Assembly: GCF_020497125.1 (NCBI RefSeq)
Contig: NW_025422886.1
Location: forward strand, 20,587-84,586
Length of the DNA stretch: 64,000 nucleotides
Direction: 5' to 3'
Origin: Mauremys mutica
Taxonomy: Eukaryota > Chordata > Testudines > Geoemydidae
The notes under the pieces were generated by a model. The model was given only the letters and a program-made list of their open reading frames with translations, was not told the origin of the DNA and did not search any database. Both the position numbers and the translations under genes were made by a program. The number at the start of each line of letters is the position of its first letter. Position 1 is the stretch's first letter. Below are positions 1 through 10,135 of this stretch, in pieces.

Positions 1-1381
1 CCAGATCGTTAATGAAGATATTGAATAAAACCGGCCCCAGCACCGACCCTTGGGGCACTCCACTTGATACCGGCTGCCCACTAGACATGGAACCATTGAT
101 CACTACCCGTTGAGCCCGACCATCTAGCCAGTTTTCTATCCACCTTACCGTCCATTCATCCAGCCCAGACTTCTTTAACTTGCTGGCAAGAATACTGTGG
201 GAGACTGTATCAAAAGCTTTGCTAAAGTCCAGAAATAGTACATCCACTGCTTTCCCCTCATCCACAGAGCCGGTTATCTCGTCATAGAAGGCAATTAGGT
301 TAGTCAGGCATGACTTGCCCTTGGTGAATCCATGCTGACTGTTCCTGATCACTTTCCCTTCCTTTAAGTGGTTCAGGATTGATTCCTTGAGGACCTGTTC
401 CATGATTTTTCCAGGGACTGAGGTGAGACTGACTGGTCTGTAGTTCCCTGGATCTTCCTTCTTCCCTTTTTTAAAGATGGGCACTACATTAGCTTTTTTC
501 CAGTCATCCGGGACCTCCCCCGATCGCCATGATTTTTCAAAGATAATGGCCAATGGCTCTGCAATCTCATCGGCCAACTCCTTTAGCACCCTCGGATGCA
601 GCGCATCCGGCCCCATGGACTTGTGCTCGTCCAGCTTTTCTAAATAGTCCCGAACTACTTCTTTCTCCACAGAGAGCTGGTCACCTCCTCCCCATACTGT
701 GCTGCAGAGTGCAGCAGTCTGGGAGCTGACCTTGTCTGTGAAGACAGAGGCAAAAAAAGCATTGAGTACACTAGCTTTCTCCACATCCTCTGTCACTAGG
801 TTCCCTCCCTCATTCAGCAAGGGGCCCACACTTTCCTTGACTTTCTTCCTGTTGCTAACATACCTAAAGAAACCCTTCTTGTTACTCCTAACATCTCCGG
901 CTAGCTGCAACTCCAAGTGTGATTTGGCCTTCCTGATTTCACACCTGCATGCCTGAACAATACTTTTATACTCCTCCCTGGTTATTTGTCCAATCTTCCA
1001 CTTCTTGTAAGCTGTTCTTTTGTGTTTAAGACGAGCAAGGATTTCACTGTTAAGCCAAGCTGGTCGCCTGCCATATTTACTTGTCTCCCTACACATCGGA
1101 ATGGTTTGTTCCTGCAACCTCAATAAGGTTTCTTTGAAATACAGCCAGCTTTCCTCGACTCCTTTCCCCGTCATGTTATTCTCCCAGGGGACCTTGCCCA
1201 TCAGTTCCCTGAGGGAGTCGAAGCCTGCTTTTCTGAAGTCCAGGGTCTCTGTTCTACTGCTTTCCCTTTTTCCTTGTATCAGGATCCTGAACTCGACCAT
1301 CTCATGGTCACTGCCTCCCAGGTTCCCATCCACTATTGCTTCCTTTACTATTTCTTCCCTGTTTGTGAGCAGCAGGGCAAT
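1..1381 (-). CDS. CR1 LINE ORF2 fragment (endonuclease end plus reverse transcriptase), open frame off the left edge
   Basis: Read on the minus strand, one frame (codon starts at positions equal to 1 modulo 3) stays open from 1432 to the window edge; the first upstream in-frame stop is at 1435-1433. CR1-like sequence begins near 1381. In order it shows the [10 protein letters not shown] segment, matching the SDH motif at the end of the APE endonuclease domain (about 1317-1288), a linker, then RT motifs: [13 protein letters not shown] (about 436-398), [25 protein letters not shown] (motif A, about 230-195) and [17 protein letters not shown] (motif B, about 64-14). The catalytic DD motif lies beyond the window. 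I checked the frame at several far-apart anchors and found no frameshift. The endonuclease N-terminus and ORF1 are missing, as is usual for 5'-truncated LINEs. An uninterrupted frame of about 460 codons suggests a young copy. It encodes a non-LTR retrotransposon replicase, not a host protein. Confidence 0.85.
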   Translation of the reverse strand, partial: MALLLTNREEIVKEAIVDGNLGGSDHEMVEFRILIQGKRESSRTETLDFRKAGFDSLRELMGKVPWENNMTGKGVEESWLYFKETLLRLQEQTIPMCRETSKYGRRPAWLNSEILARLKHKRTAYKKWKIGQITREEYKSIVQACRCEIRKAKSHLELQLAGDVRSNKKGFFRYVSNRKKVKESVGPLLNEGGNLVTEDVEKASVLNAFFASVFTDKVSSQTAALCSTVWGGGDQLSVEKEVVRDYLEKLDEHKSMGPDALHPRVLKELADEIAEPLAIIFEKSWRSGEVPDDWKKANVVPIFKKGKKEDPGNYRPVSLTSVPGKIMEQVLKESILNHLKEGKVIRNSQHGFTKGKSCLTNLIAFYDEITGSVDEGKAVDVLFLDFSKAFDTVSHSILASKLKKSGLDEWTVRWIENWLDGRAQRVVINGSMSSGQPVSSGVPQGSVLGPVLFNIFINDL

Positions 1382-1395
1382 TATACACTTTCTGC
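1..1395 (-). mobile_element. CR1 LINE, 5'-truncated, continues beyond window
   Basis: The extent follows the CR1 ORF2 reading frame. The 5' truncation lies between 1381, the last recognisable CR1 codon, and the stop at 1433-1435. The 3' end and any target duplication are outside the window. Confidence 0.85.
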
Positions 1396-1435
1396 TGGGG
1401 GATTGTGAGCACTTGGGTGACAATCGCAGGGCTTA

Positions 1436-2820
1436 CAAGGTAACTGGGGAAGAACCAACATGTAAGGGGCAGGTCAGGATGGGCTCAGAAGGAAGCTTAG
1501 AGGGTGAGCTGGGGCTGGGGAGGCCTGTAGGGAAGCCTTGCTGTAAGCCTGCATGGCAGGGCATTGCCATGTACGAAGAATAAAGACCCCCGTTGGTGAA
1601 GGATAAGCAGTCCTGCATGTGTGTTTGTGACAGTGAAACTACCTGAACTAGCCAGTCAGTGAAGTTTGCTGAATAGTGACAGAGGCGCCCTGTGACAGTA
1701 TGCATGTAGAAAAGGCTACCCTTTGGCTCCTTGCTCCCTCCTACTTTCAGATCATCCCATAGGAGATTGTGATATTCCAGGGGAATCATTTAAGGAGGAG
1801 CAAACTATAATTCCTTTTTAATCCTTTCAGCATCTATGTCTCAGTTTGCCTTATATAAAGAGAAGAACGGGTCTACTTTAAACATGTGGTCCTGTCTCGT
1901 GTCCTTGTACACTTTTCTGAGGCTGCACCCCTTCTTATTTTTTCAAAATCGAGTGAATGAGTCCAACAGATGGAAAAGCTCGCCAGGAACAATATATAGG
2001 TGTGAAGCACTGTAACATATTTTTTTCCAGCAGGAGCATCTGTTGACTTGGCTAGTTCCCCTGTGAGTTAGCTGAAGAGCAGTTAAGTTGGCTCAGCTCC
2101 GGTTTTAGGGTTGTGGAACGGAATGCTAGGATTTGTCGTTCTGGGTCCTGCATTATGTTCCTTTGACTAACCCTTTAAAAGGAAGTATAAAGAACAGCTA
2201 AAAATATCCATATGTCATTAATATACATCTTCTGCTATACTTAACATTACTTGGCACGTCATAAGTGTTTGTACTGGTATCCTCATATGGGTATTTTTTA
2301 ATTAAATAAGTATGTGTTCATTATCACTACACCTTTAAAATGAGTAATTCTCTATTTATTAATTAGCACTTGAAAAGAGCTTTGAACATGTAAAAGCCTT
2401 ATATTAATGCTAAGTATTACGGTTAGTTTTGAGATTCAGTAGTAGATACGGTACAAGGATCTCACTTTTCTGATAAAATTTGGAAAAATAAATTGTGCCT
2501 ATGTTAATCCTTCATGAATGCAGTCCACTGACTTCCAATAAGGGACTGCTCTACAGCCAAAATGCTTCTGAAATAAATGTAGTCAAACTTTACTAATTCT
2601 GGGTCACTGAGAACGAAAATGATGCTTAAAATTGTTGATTGGCTCTAGTTTTCAAGTTATGCTATTGGGTCAGTATATACGATCCTTGACTTGGGAATAG
2701 CGGAGGATAAGTGAGTTATAAAGGGAAGGGATCTCAATTTAAACCAGAAATGACTAAAATACATCTTTGACTGGATCTATGAATAAATCTATGACTGGGT
2801 TTAGACAGTACTTGCTTTTT
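1436..2820. other. No gene or recognised repeat
   Basis: AT-rich single-copy-looking DNA. Short frames here, including one on the minus strand at 1433-1789, have no recognisable domain. I see no RNA gene or clear repeat. Confidence 0.5.
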
Positions 2821-2835
2821 AGGCAAAACAATGAA

Positions 2836-2919
2836 TGATGCAATCTGAAGCTGGTATTGCGTCATACATGATATGAATTGCATCATGTTATTGCTAGAAG
2901 TCATGGATGATGCAATCAT
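2836..2919. promoter_or_regulatory. Four alternating TGATGCAAT/ATTGCATCA sites
   Basis: Within 85 bp there are four related sites: TGATGCAATC at 2836-2845, ATTGCGTCAT at 2856-2865, ATTGCATCAT at 2877-2886 and TGATGCAATCAT at 2908-2919. They lie 135-220 bp upstream of the start codon at 3054. The core resembles composite C/EBP-ATF response elements (known motif), but could equally be subterminal binding repeats of a transposon. Function is inference. Confidence 0.4.
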
Positions 2920-3053
2920 AACGAAGCTTCCATCACTCTGCTGAACAAATTGCCCTATATCAGCTCTAGAAATCATACAGTGTCGTGCTCTCTTATTTGT
3001 CAGTGTTTGATTTTGCAAAGGGACACATTTCTGTTTAGCCAAAGTGAGCAGAG

Positions 3054-3944
3054 ATGCCTCGTACTTGTGTGAACAGTGCAGATAACTTCTGCTATGTTTG
3101 TGGTGAAGTGACTTTTGCATCACAAAAGCGCAGTATAACCACTATGGTTAAGAAAGCCTATCACCTTTATTTTGGCTGCAAAATTGGAGATCAGGACAAG
3201 AGGTGGGCCCCACACATATGCTGCAACACTTGTGCAACAAATCTTCGCCAGTGGTTGAACAGGAAAAGGAAATCTATGCCTTTTGCAGTGCCAATGATTT
3301 GGAGAGAGCCAACAGATCATACCAGCAATTGTTACTTCTGCATGTTGCCTCCAGTTGGGAAAGGTGTGTCAAAGAAGAAAAAGTGGACTGTGCATTATCC
3401 AAACATTCCATCAGCTATACGCCCAGTACCCCACGGAGAAGGACTGCCGGTTCCTGATGCACCAGAATCATTCTCACTTGAGTCAGATGAGGAAGAGGAT
3501 GAAACTTCTGGTCCTGAATCATCAATGTCACAGGACCCACATTTTCTCCCATCCTCCTCCTCTGAACCACACCTCATAACACAAGGTGAACTGAATGACC
3601 TTGTCAGGGATTTGGAACTACCCAAGAGTAAAGCAGAGCTGTTGGGCTCCAGACTACAGCAGTGGAATCTCCTGGCAGGTGATGTTAGGGTTTCCATGTT
3701 CCGTGACCGTCAAAAGGATCTTGTCCCATTCTTCTTCATGGAAGGTGATCTTGTAGCCTGCAACAACATCGATGGTGTGATGGCAGCCCTCAACATCGTT
3801 CACGATCCAGATGAGTGGAGACTGTTCATTGATTCATCGAAGATGAGTCTTAAAGCTGTTTTACTGCATAATGGCAATGTTTTGCCATCAATTCCAGTGG
3901 GTCATGCAGTCCATATGAAGGAAACCTATGACAACATGTCATGA
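3054..3944 (+). CDS. Truncated cysteine-rich protein of an unnamed multi-copy family
   Basis: The 296-codon frame starts at ATG 3054. The N-terminus has cysteine pairs CYVC (residues 13-16) and CNTC (57-60) plus a later CYFC, suggesting zinc binding like zf-AD or BED modules. A Lys-rich stretch (KKKK), an acidic segment (SDEEEDE) and a conserved-looking C-terminal part (EWRLFIDSSKMSLKAVLLHN) follow. I recall similar proteins, about twice this length, as uncharacterised multi-copy predictions in many animal genomes, probably transposon-encoded, but I cannot name the family. Only the codons up to 3936 are native: the LTR of the downstream gypsy element begins at 3937, supplying the last bases and the stop, so the C-terminal half is lost. 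The sequence resuming beyond the far LTR at 10,890 does not continue the protein. Expression and function are unknown. Confidence 0.6.
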   Translation: MPRTCVNSADNFCYVCGEVTFASQKRSITTMVKKAYHLYFGCKIGDQDKRWAPHICCNTCATNLRQWLNRKRKSMPFAVPMIWREPTDHTSNCYFCMLPPVGKGVSKKKKWTVHYPNIPSAIRPVPHGEGLPVPDAPESFSLESDEEEDETSGPESSMSQDPHFLPSSSSEPHLITQGELNDLVRDLELPKSKAELLGSRLQQWNLLAGDVRVSMFRDRQKDLVPFFFMEGDLVACNNIDGVMAALNIVHDPDEWRLFIDSSKMSLKAVLLHNGNVLPSIPVGHAVHMKETYDNMS

Positions 3945-4704
3945 ATAGTTAGTAAAGGGTTAAAGCATAGTACCTGGTGGGCATCTGACCTGAGGACCAA
4001 TCAGGGAAGAGAATTTGAAACTCCTAGGAGGGAACTTTTCCCTCTGTTTGGGGGGGGGGGTTTGTCTTTGGCCGTTTGGAGTTCAAGAGACCAGACGAGT
4101 TAATCAAGTCCCTACAAGTTCCACCTTTCTGAACTAATTTCTTCTAGTCAAGATAGTGAGTATTAGAAAGATACTTTGTGTCCTTATCTAATAATCCTAT
4201 GTTTGCAATTCTGTGTGTTTGTTATTGATTATTCTCAATTCTGCTTGTACTGGTTGTACTGAGAAAGAGAGAGAAGTCTCTCCAGAACTTAGCAAGGTTA
4301 TACCCTATGAGTGCCCAGCTTGGATTCATAGAGATTCTGTATTTTCTTTTGTTCTCTTAATAAATTCTTTTCTTTTCTTTGGACTTGGTTAATTCCTTTC
4401 CCTTGGGGAAATTCAGGGAAGGGGAGGGGGAAGTGGGCTGCTTCCCTGTGTGTAGAGATTCAAGGCGTTTGAATCCAGGCACCTCTGTCTCCAGAGCAGG
4501 CTGGAGAGAGGGACGGAGGGGGGAGGTTCCTCCTCTGTGAATTGATCTGTGTTCCCAAGGGGGGAAACATGGGAGTCCCGGCACACGGAATTGACCGGGT
4601 GGTGGCAGCCGAAGGGGAGACATACCCTAGGATTTTGGGGTGGGGGAAGACAGCGGGTCCTCACTTTGAAACCGCCCAGTTTCAAGTGAGGGTAGACTCT
4701 GACA
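3937..4704 (+). repeat. 5' LTR of Gmr1-like element
   Basis: 768 bp, starting TGTCA and ending TGACA (perfect 5-bp inverted termini). A polyadenylation signal AATAAA is at 4359-4364 and a poly-G run lies near 4050. The first 400 bp match the 3' LTR almost base for base. Confidence 0.92.
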
Positions 4705-4716
4705 TGGTGGCAGCGG
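4705..4716 (+). promoter_or_regulatory. Primer binding site, tRNA-Leu type
   Basis: TGGTGGCAGCGG directly abuts the LTR end. From memory it is complementary to the 3' end (CCGCTGCCACCA) of a vertebrate tRNA-Leu. A further TTCGAACCC at 4720-4728 resembles the T-arm complement with a short gap. Confidence 0.75.
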
Positions 4717-5475
4717 AGTTTCGAACCCATTGTTACAAGCAGTTTTTTTCAGCTTGGCTACGCTGAAGGGAGCTATTCTCTTCTTCTAGAGCAGGAAAGC
4801 AACCTGACAGAAGAGGGAGTTTACAGTTTCAGCCAGGTTGGCTGGAGGGAATTAAGTTCCAGCAGGCTTTGTTGGAAGCAGTTTTCTTCTGTTTGCTTGA
4901 GGCAGCTTGAGGAAAAGGCAAGTTTCAAGCAGTTTTCAGGGTTAGGAGGAGTTTTTTTTTTCTCTGCTGGCTATGCTGAGGAAAAACTCTTCCCTAGAGG
5001 TGTGTCCTTCCTTTGTGATATCAGGTATCACTCAGGATTCCTAAGGTGGGGGAAGTGCTCGCCAAAGTACATTCCCATCCAACAGGAAAAACAGGTTTGG
5101 GGGGGGAAGAGACAAACCCTCCAGCCAGGTTTTTTTTTTTTCTCCCTGTGGTCATTTGAAAGGATCAGAAGACAGGAGAACACAAATCCCTGAGGAATAG
5201 ACCAGATTTTTCTCAGGGGTATTGTTAGCAGCAGCCTTTCAGCTGGGCTGCTGGGTACAGCAACTCAGAGCAGAGGGAGACAGAGGAATTTTTTTTTACT
5301 CTTTTACCTCTTTCTCAGTACAAACCAGTAACATTACACAAACCACAATTTGCTATACAAAGGATTGATTTCTCTTTCTTTACTCAAGTTATCATAGCCA
5401 GGGTTAGGACTGTCAAACACCACAGACAGTTCACTGACTGCATAGCGGTGTGGCCAGCACAGAAGGCACACAATC
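4717..5475 (+). other. Leader between primer site and Gag
   Basis: Non-coding leader of the gypsy element with several T runs. Frames are short and show no domain. The first plausible Gag start is ATG 5476. Confidence 0.6.
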
Positions 5476-6404
5476 ATGAGTACTGGTGAAACAATTAGCA
5501 AACTTGACCTGGCCAGGCTGCAGGCTGAAGAAAAACAAAAAGAACATCAAAGACAGATGGAACTAATTATTGCAGAAAGGGCCAGGGAAGAAGCTAACCA
5601 CAAGAGGAGCTGGAGAAACAAGAGGCTGAGCACAAGAGACAAATGGAAATCCTGAGGGAGACCCACCAGCAGGCTCTGGAATTAGCAAAGACTAAGCAGC
5701 AGGAGCCAACCAATCCAACCCCTTTTCAACCTACTGATCAACCTTCTCGGAGAAAATTTCCCGCCTACAGGGCAGGGGATGATGTTGAGGCCTTTTTAGA
5801 AAACTTTGAGAGGGCCTGTATTGGATACCATCTTCCTAAAGATCAATACATGCTGGAGCTGAGGTCACAGCTCAGCGGAGAATTATCCCTGGTGGCAGCT
5901 GAAATGCCTATGGGCCAAATGAACGACTTTCAACTATTCCTAACCAAGGCCAGACTCAGAATGGGCATCACCCCTGATCACGCCCGTCAGCGTTTCAGAA
6001 ACCAGAAATGGACACCGGAGGAGTCATTTCCAAAACACGCCTCCTACATTGAAAAGCATTTTTCTTCGTGGTTAGCAGGAGCCAATGTTCAAACCATGGA
6101 CGAGCTAACCCTCCTGATGATGATGGAGCAGTTCTTGGATGGTGTTCCTGAGAACATTAGACGCTACATCCAAGATGGTAAACCAAAAACTCTCACTGAG
6201 GCAGGAGAGATTGGAGCCAGATGGATGGCATCGGTAGACAACACGACAGCTACTGCCAAGGGGAGCGAATCCAACAGGGTACACACCGACACTAAACCCT
6301 ACCGTCGCGGACCAATCAAACCCACACCTACAACCCACGGACAGTCACACTCTACCTCTTCTTCTACCTCACCAGTCTCCAGTAGACCAAACACAAACCG
6401 GTGA
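5476..6404 (+). pseudogene. gag: Gag (capsid with SCAN-like segment), frameshifted
   Basis: Gag forms the retrotransposon particle. The frame opening at ATG 5476 encodes a Lys/Glu/Gln-rich, coiled-coil-like start and shifts by one base near 5590-5610; the rest is read in the frame 5643-6404. This contains a capsid-like region (FPAYRAGDDVEAFLENFERA) followed at about 6000-6240 by a SCAN-like segment with spaced residues RFR...SF...WL...T..E...EQFL..VPE...I. SCAN domains of mammalian zinc-finger proteins descend from exactly this part of Gmr1-like Gag (established). A Ser/Thr/Pro-rich tail follows and the frame stops at 6404, just before the zinc knuckle, which lies in another frame. A single-base change there probably separated them. 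The broken frames argue against function of this copy. Confidence 0.8.
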
Positions 6405-6405
6405 C

Positions 6406-7461
6406 CCATCAACTGGGCGATGTTTTCAATGCAATGATTTGGGGCATATCAAAGCCAAATGCCCAAAGAACCTAAACCGAGTGCAACTCCTTGCACCTTC
6501 ACACCAAGGAAAGCCGGACATAGATGTATCTCAAATACCCTTAGAACATAGGGAAACTTTGAGAGTGGACAAAAAGGAGATCATCGCATGGAGAGACACT
6601 GCAGCACATGTGTCAGCTATCCACCGAACCTTCGTGGACCCCAAATTCATCAACCAGAAAACCAAAGTGACAATTCGACCCTTCATGTCAAAACCTGTAA
6701 CATTACCTACAGTGCGTTTACCTGTCCAGTACAAGGGCTGGTCAGGGAAGTGGACTTTTGCTGTCTATGACAACCATCCGATTCCCATGCTACTGGGGAA
6801 CGACTTGGCCCGACACATTGAACAGCAAAAAACAGAGGGAGTGGTTACACGCAGCCAAGCCAGACGAGCTGCCGGACCCATCCCTGTTCCTGAGCCATCC
6901 ACTGGGACCCCGTCTGTGTTACCAGAGACCCAGACAGAGGTGGTGGAACCGGATCCCAGGCCAACACCTACAGCAGCCATAGTACATCCAGTCCCAGAAC
7001 CGGAACTGGAAGAGCAACCAGCGCCAGCACCGGCGCCAGCTATTACAACTCCACCGCCAGAGGGCGACAACGGGCCTGAACTGGAAAAACCAGCAGACAA
7101 CCCTACCCAAGAGGCTCAGCCGGAGCCTGAAATGACGCCTTGTGCACCAGCGGAGAGCGGTTCACAGTCAACGGAAACAACCTCATCACCTACATCGCTC
7201 CCAGAGGAACTGGTGTCTCCCGCCTCAAGGGAACAGTTCCAAGCAGAGCAGGAAGCTGATGACAGCCTCAAGAAAGCATGGGCGGCGGCACGCAGCAACC
7301 CACCGCCTCTCAGCTCTACTACCCGATCCCGGTTCGTTGTGGAGAAAGGACTTTTATACAAGGAATGTCTTTCTGGTGGACACCAGGAGGGCTGGCATCC
7401 TCAAAAACGGTTGCTAGTTCCGACCAAGTACCGGGGAAAAGCTCTTAAGCTTAGCCCATGA
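6406..7461 (+). pseudogene. Zinc knuckle, retropepsin-like protease and Pro-rich linker, frame interrupted
   Basis: The frame opens upstream of 6420 and reads a CCHC zinc knuckle (CFQCNDLGHIKAKC, 6420-6461), which binds nucleic acid as the C-terminal part of Gag. A retropepsin-like segment follows: AWRDTAAHVSAI at about 6587-6622, with the flap-end motif LLGNDL near 6790-6807. The catalytic triplet reads D-T-A where active retropepsins have D-T/S-G, a possible inactivating change. A 110-residue Pro/Glu-rich linker leads to the start of the integrase zinc-binding region (about 7330-7455). The frame ends at TGA 7459-7461 through a single-base indel at a C run. Confidence 0.75.
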
Positions 7462-8282
7462 TCACCCCTAGTGGCCATTTCTGGGGTGAAACGAAGCAAA
7501 GACAGGTTGGGAAGGTCCTTTGACTGGGAGGGGATGGGCAAGGCGGTAGCCACTTACGTCCGGTCTTGTAAGGTATGCCAAACGGTAGGAAAACCCCAAG
7601 ACAGATCAAGGCCCCTCTCCAACCACTTCCCATAATGGAGGTCCCATTTCAGCGAGTAGCTGTGGATATTATGGGTCCTTTCCCAAAGAAGACCCCCAGA
7701 GGAAAGCAGTACATACTGACTTTTGTGGACTTTGCAACCAGATGGCCGGAAGCAGTAGCTCTAGGCAACACCAGGGCTAACACTGTGTGCCAGGCCTTAA
7801 CTGACATTTTTACCAGGGTGGGTTGGCCCTCTGAAATTCTTACAGATTCGGGAACAAATTTCCTATCAGGGACCATGAAAGACCTGTGGGAAACTCATGG
7901 GGTGCATCACTTGGTTGCCACCCCGTACCATCACCAAACTAATGGCCTAGTGGAAAGGTTCAATGGAACTTTGGGGGCCATGATCCGCAAATTCGTCAAT
8001 GAACACTCCAATAATTGGGATCTAGTGTTACAGCAGTTGCTGTTTGCCTACAGGGCTGTTCCACATCCCAGTTTAGGATTCTCACCATTCGAGCTGGTGT
8101 ATGGCCATGAGGTTAAGGGGCCATTACAGCTGGTAAAGCAGCAATGGGAGGGGTTTACACCTCCTCCAGGGACTAACATTCTGGACTTTGTAAGCAACCT
8201 TCAAAACACCCTCCGAGACTCTTGGGCCCTTGCTCGAGAGAACTTAAGAGATGCTCAAGCGGAGCAAAAGGTTCTGGTATGA
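7462..8282 (+). pseudogene. Integrase: damaged HHCC module and intact DDE core
   Basis: Integrase inserts the cDNA copy. The HHCC zinc module is split over three frames between about 7450 and 7610: the histidine part near 7455-7485, the cysteine pair (CKVC, 7567-7578) in another frame, and the core in the frame starting 7575. The core is complete: Asp in VAVDIMG (residue 31 of that frame, 7665-7667), Asp in LTDSGTNF (residue 91) and Glu in NGLVERF (residue 127), giving the D-D-35-E spacing. A further one-base shift at 8251-8282 moves the C-terminal GPY/F module into the next frame. It lies upstream of RT, the unusual Gmr1 order. Confidence 0.85.
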
Positions 8283-10005
8283 TCGACATGCCAAGGAGCG
8301 GTCCTTCAAGGTAGGAGACCAGGTCATGGTCTTGAAGGCGCAACAGGCCCATAAGATGGAGGCGTCCTGGGAAGGACCATACATGGTCCAGGAGCGCCTG
8401 GGAGCTGTTAACTACCTCATAACATTCCCTGATTCCTCTTTAAAGGCTAAAGTGTTTCATGTTAACTCTCTAAAGCCCTTTTATCCCAGAGAATTACAGG
8501 TCTGTCACTTTACAGTTCAGGAAGGAGATGACACCGAGTGGCCTGAAGGTGTCTACTACGAAGGTAAAAGAAATGGTGGTGTGGAAGAGGTGACCCTCTC
8601 CACAACCCTACAACGTCTACAGCGGCAACAGATCAAGGGACTGTGCACTGACTTCGACCCCTTGTTCTCAGCCATCCCAGGACGGACTGAGCAAACCTAC
8701 CACTCCATTGACACAGGTAATGCTCACCCGATTAGAACACCACCCTACCGGGTGTCACCTCATGCCAAAGTTGCTATTAAACAGGAGATTGACAACATGT
8801 TGGAGATGGGTATCATCCGCCCTTCTACCAGTGCATGGGCATCTCCAGTGGTTCTGGTTCCCAAACCAGATGGGGAAATACGCTTTTGTGTGGACTACCG
8901 TAAGCTAAATGCTGTAACTCGTCCAGACAACTATCCAATGCCACGCACTGATGAGCTATTGGAAAAGTTGGGACGTGCCCAGTTCATCTCTACCATTGAT
9001 TTAACCAAGGGATACTGGCAGGTACCACTAGATGAACCCGCCAGGGAAAAATCTGCCTTCATCACCCATGCAGGGGTGTATGAGTTTACTGTGCTTCCGT
9101 TCGGACTGCGGAATGCACCTGCCACCTTCCAAAGGCTGGTGGATGGTCTACTAGCAGGATTGGAAGACTGTGCAGTTGCATACCTCGATGATGTGGCCAT
9201 TTTTTCTGATTCATGGCCCGAACACCTAGAACATTTGAAAATGGTTTTAGAGCGCATCAGGCAGGCAGGACTAACGGTTAAGGCCAAAAAGTGTCAAATA
9301 GGCCACAACAGAGTGACTTACCTAGGACACCAGGTGGGTCAAGGAACCATCAACCCCCTACAGGCCAAGGTGGAGGCTATCCAACAGTGGCCTGTCCCAA
9401 GGTCAAAGAAACAGGTCCAATCCTTCTTAGGTTTGGCCGGATATTACAGGCGATTTGTACCACACTACAGCCAAATCGCTGCCCCACTAACTGATCTGAC
9501 CAGGAAAACCCAGCCAAATGCAGTTAAGTGGACTGATGAGTGTCAGAAAGCCTTTACCCAGCTTAAGGCGATGCTCATGTCGGACCCTGTATTAAGGGCC
9601 CCAGACTTTGACAAACCCTTCCTAGTTACCACCGATGCATCTGAACGTGGGGTAGGAGCGGTACTAATGCAGGAAGGACCGGATCACAACTTCCATCCTG
9701 TCGTGGTTCTCAGCAAGAAACTGTCTGAGAGGGAAAGCCACTGGTCCATCAGTGAAAAAGAATGTTACGCCATTGTGTATGCCTTGGAAAAGCTACGCCC
9801 ATACGTTTGGGGCCGGCAGTTCCAGCTACAAACTGACCATGCTGCGCTAAAGTGGCTTCACACCAACAAGGGAAACAACAAGAAACTTCTCCGCTGGAGC
9901 TTAGCTCTCCAAGACTTTGACTTTGACGTTCAACACATTTCAGGAGCTTCCAACAAAGTTGCTGATGCACTCTCTCGTGAAAGTTTCCCAGAATCAAGTG
10001 GCTAA
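8251..10005 (+). CDS. Integrase C-terminal GPY/F module plus reverse transcriptase-RNase H, intact frame
   Basis: 584 codons without interruption. Residues 1-80 are the C-terminal end of integrase, including a GPY/F-like module (WEGPYMVQERLG, 40-51). RT follows: FCVDYRKLN (212-220), motif A STIDLTKGYW (247-256), LPFGLRNAPATFQRL (282-296), and the catalytic YLDD at 311-314. The connection has YLGH and FLGLAGYYRRF (392-402). RNase H has its four acidic residues: Asp462 (TTDAS), Glu504 (SEKEC), Asp529 (QTDH) and Asp572 (ADALS). The frame ends at 10,005, with no further gene before the LTR. It probably joins the integrase frame in intact relatives; the annotated start is just the first Met in this frame. 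The most complete coding part of the element. Confidence 0.9.
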   Translation: MLKRSKRFWYDRHAKERSFKVGDQVMVLKAQQAHKMEASWEGPYMVQERLGAVNYLITFPDSSLKAKVFHVNSLKPFYPRELQVCHFTVQEGDDTEWPEGVYYEGKRNGGVEEVTLSTTLQRLQRQQIKGLCTDFDPLFSAIPGRTEQTYHSIDTGNAHPIRTPPYRVSPHAKVAIKQEIDNMLEMGIIRPSTSAWASPVVLVPKPDGEIRFCVDYRKLNAVTRPDNYPMPRTDELLEKLGRAQFISTIDLTKGYWQVPLDEPAREKSAFITHAGVYEFTVLPFGLRNAPATFQRLVDGLLAGLEDCAVAYLDDVAIFSDSWPEHLEHLKMVLERIRQAGLTVKAKKCQIGHNRVTYLGHQVGQGTINPLQAKVEAIQQWPVPRSKKQVQSFLGLAGYYRRFVPHYSQIAAPLTDLTRKTQPNAVKWTDECQKAFTQLKAMLMSDPVLRAPDFDKPFLVTTDASERGVGAVLMQEGPDHNFHPVVVLSKKLSERESHWSISEKECYAIVYALEKLRPYVWGRQFQLQTDHAALKWLHTNKGNNKKLLRWSLALQDFDFDVQHISGASNKVADALSRESFPESSG

Positions 10006-10126
10006 AAACTGTTCTTAATATGTTTTCATGCTTAGTAGTCGATGTAATAGTGCATGTGTTTTATTACTCTGGTTGTTTTACAGTTCTAGGAGGAAATCGC
10101 CACCAGTGGATCCCACTGTGACGATT

Positions 10127-10135
10127 TGGGGGGCG
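10127..10135 (+). promoter_or_regulatory. Polypurine tract candidate
   Basis: A short G-run (GGGGGGCG) directly precedes the 3' LTR, where plus-strand priming is expected. It is short and interrupted by one C. Confidence 0.55.

Noticed and set aside
1020..1583. 187-codon plus-strand frame
   Set aside because: Antisense to the CR1 reading frame for most of its length and without domain similarity.
6765..7361. Gly/Ser-rich minus-strand frames
   Set aside because: Antisense shadows of the Pro-rich linker in the gypsy polyprotein.
10006..10135. Envelope gene in the gypsy element
   Set aside because: Only 130 bp separate the RNase H stop from the 3' LTR; no frame is possible.
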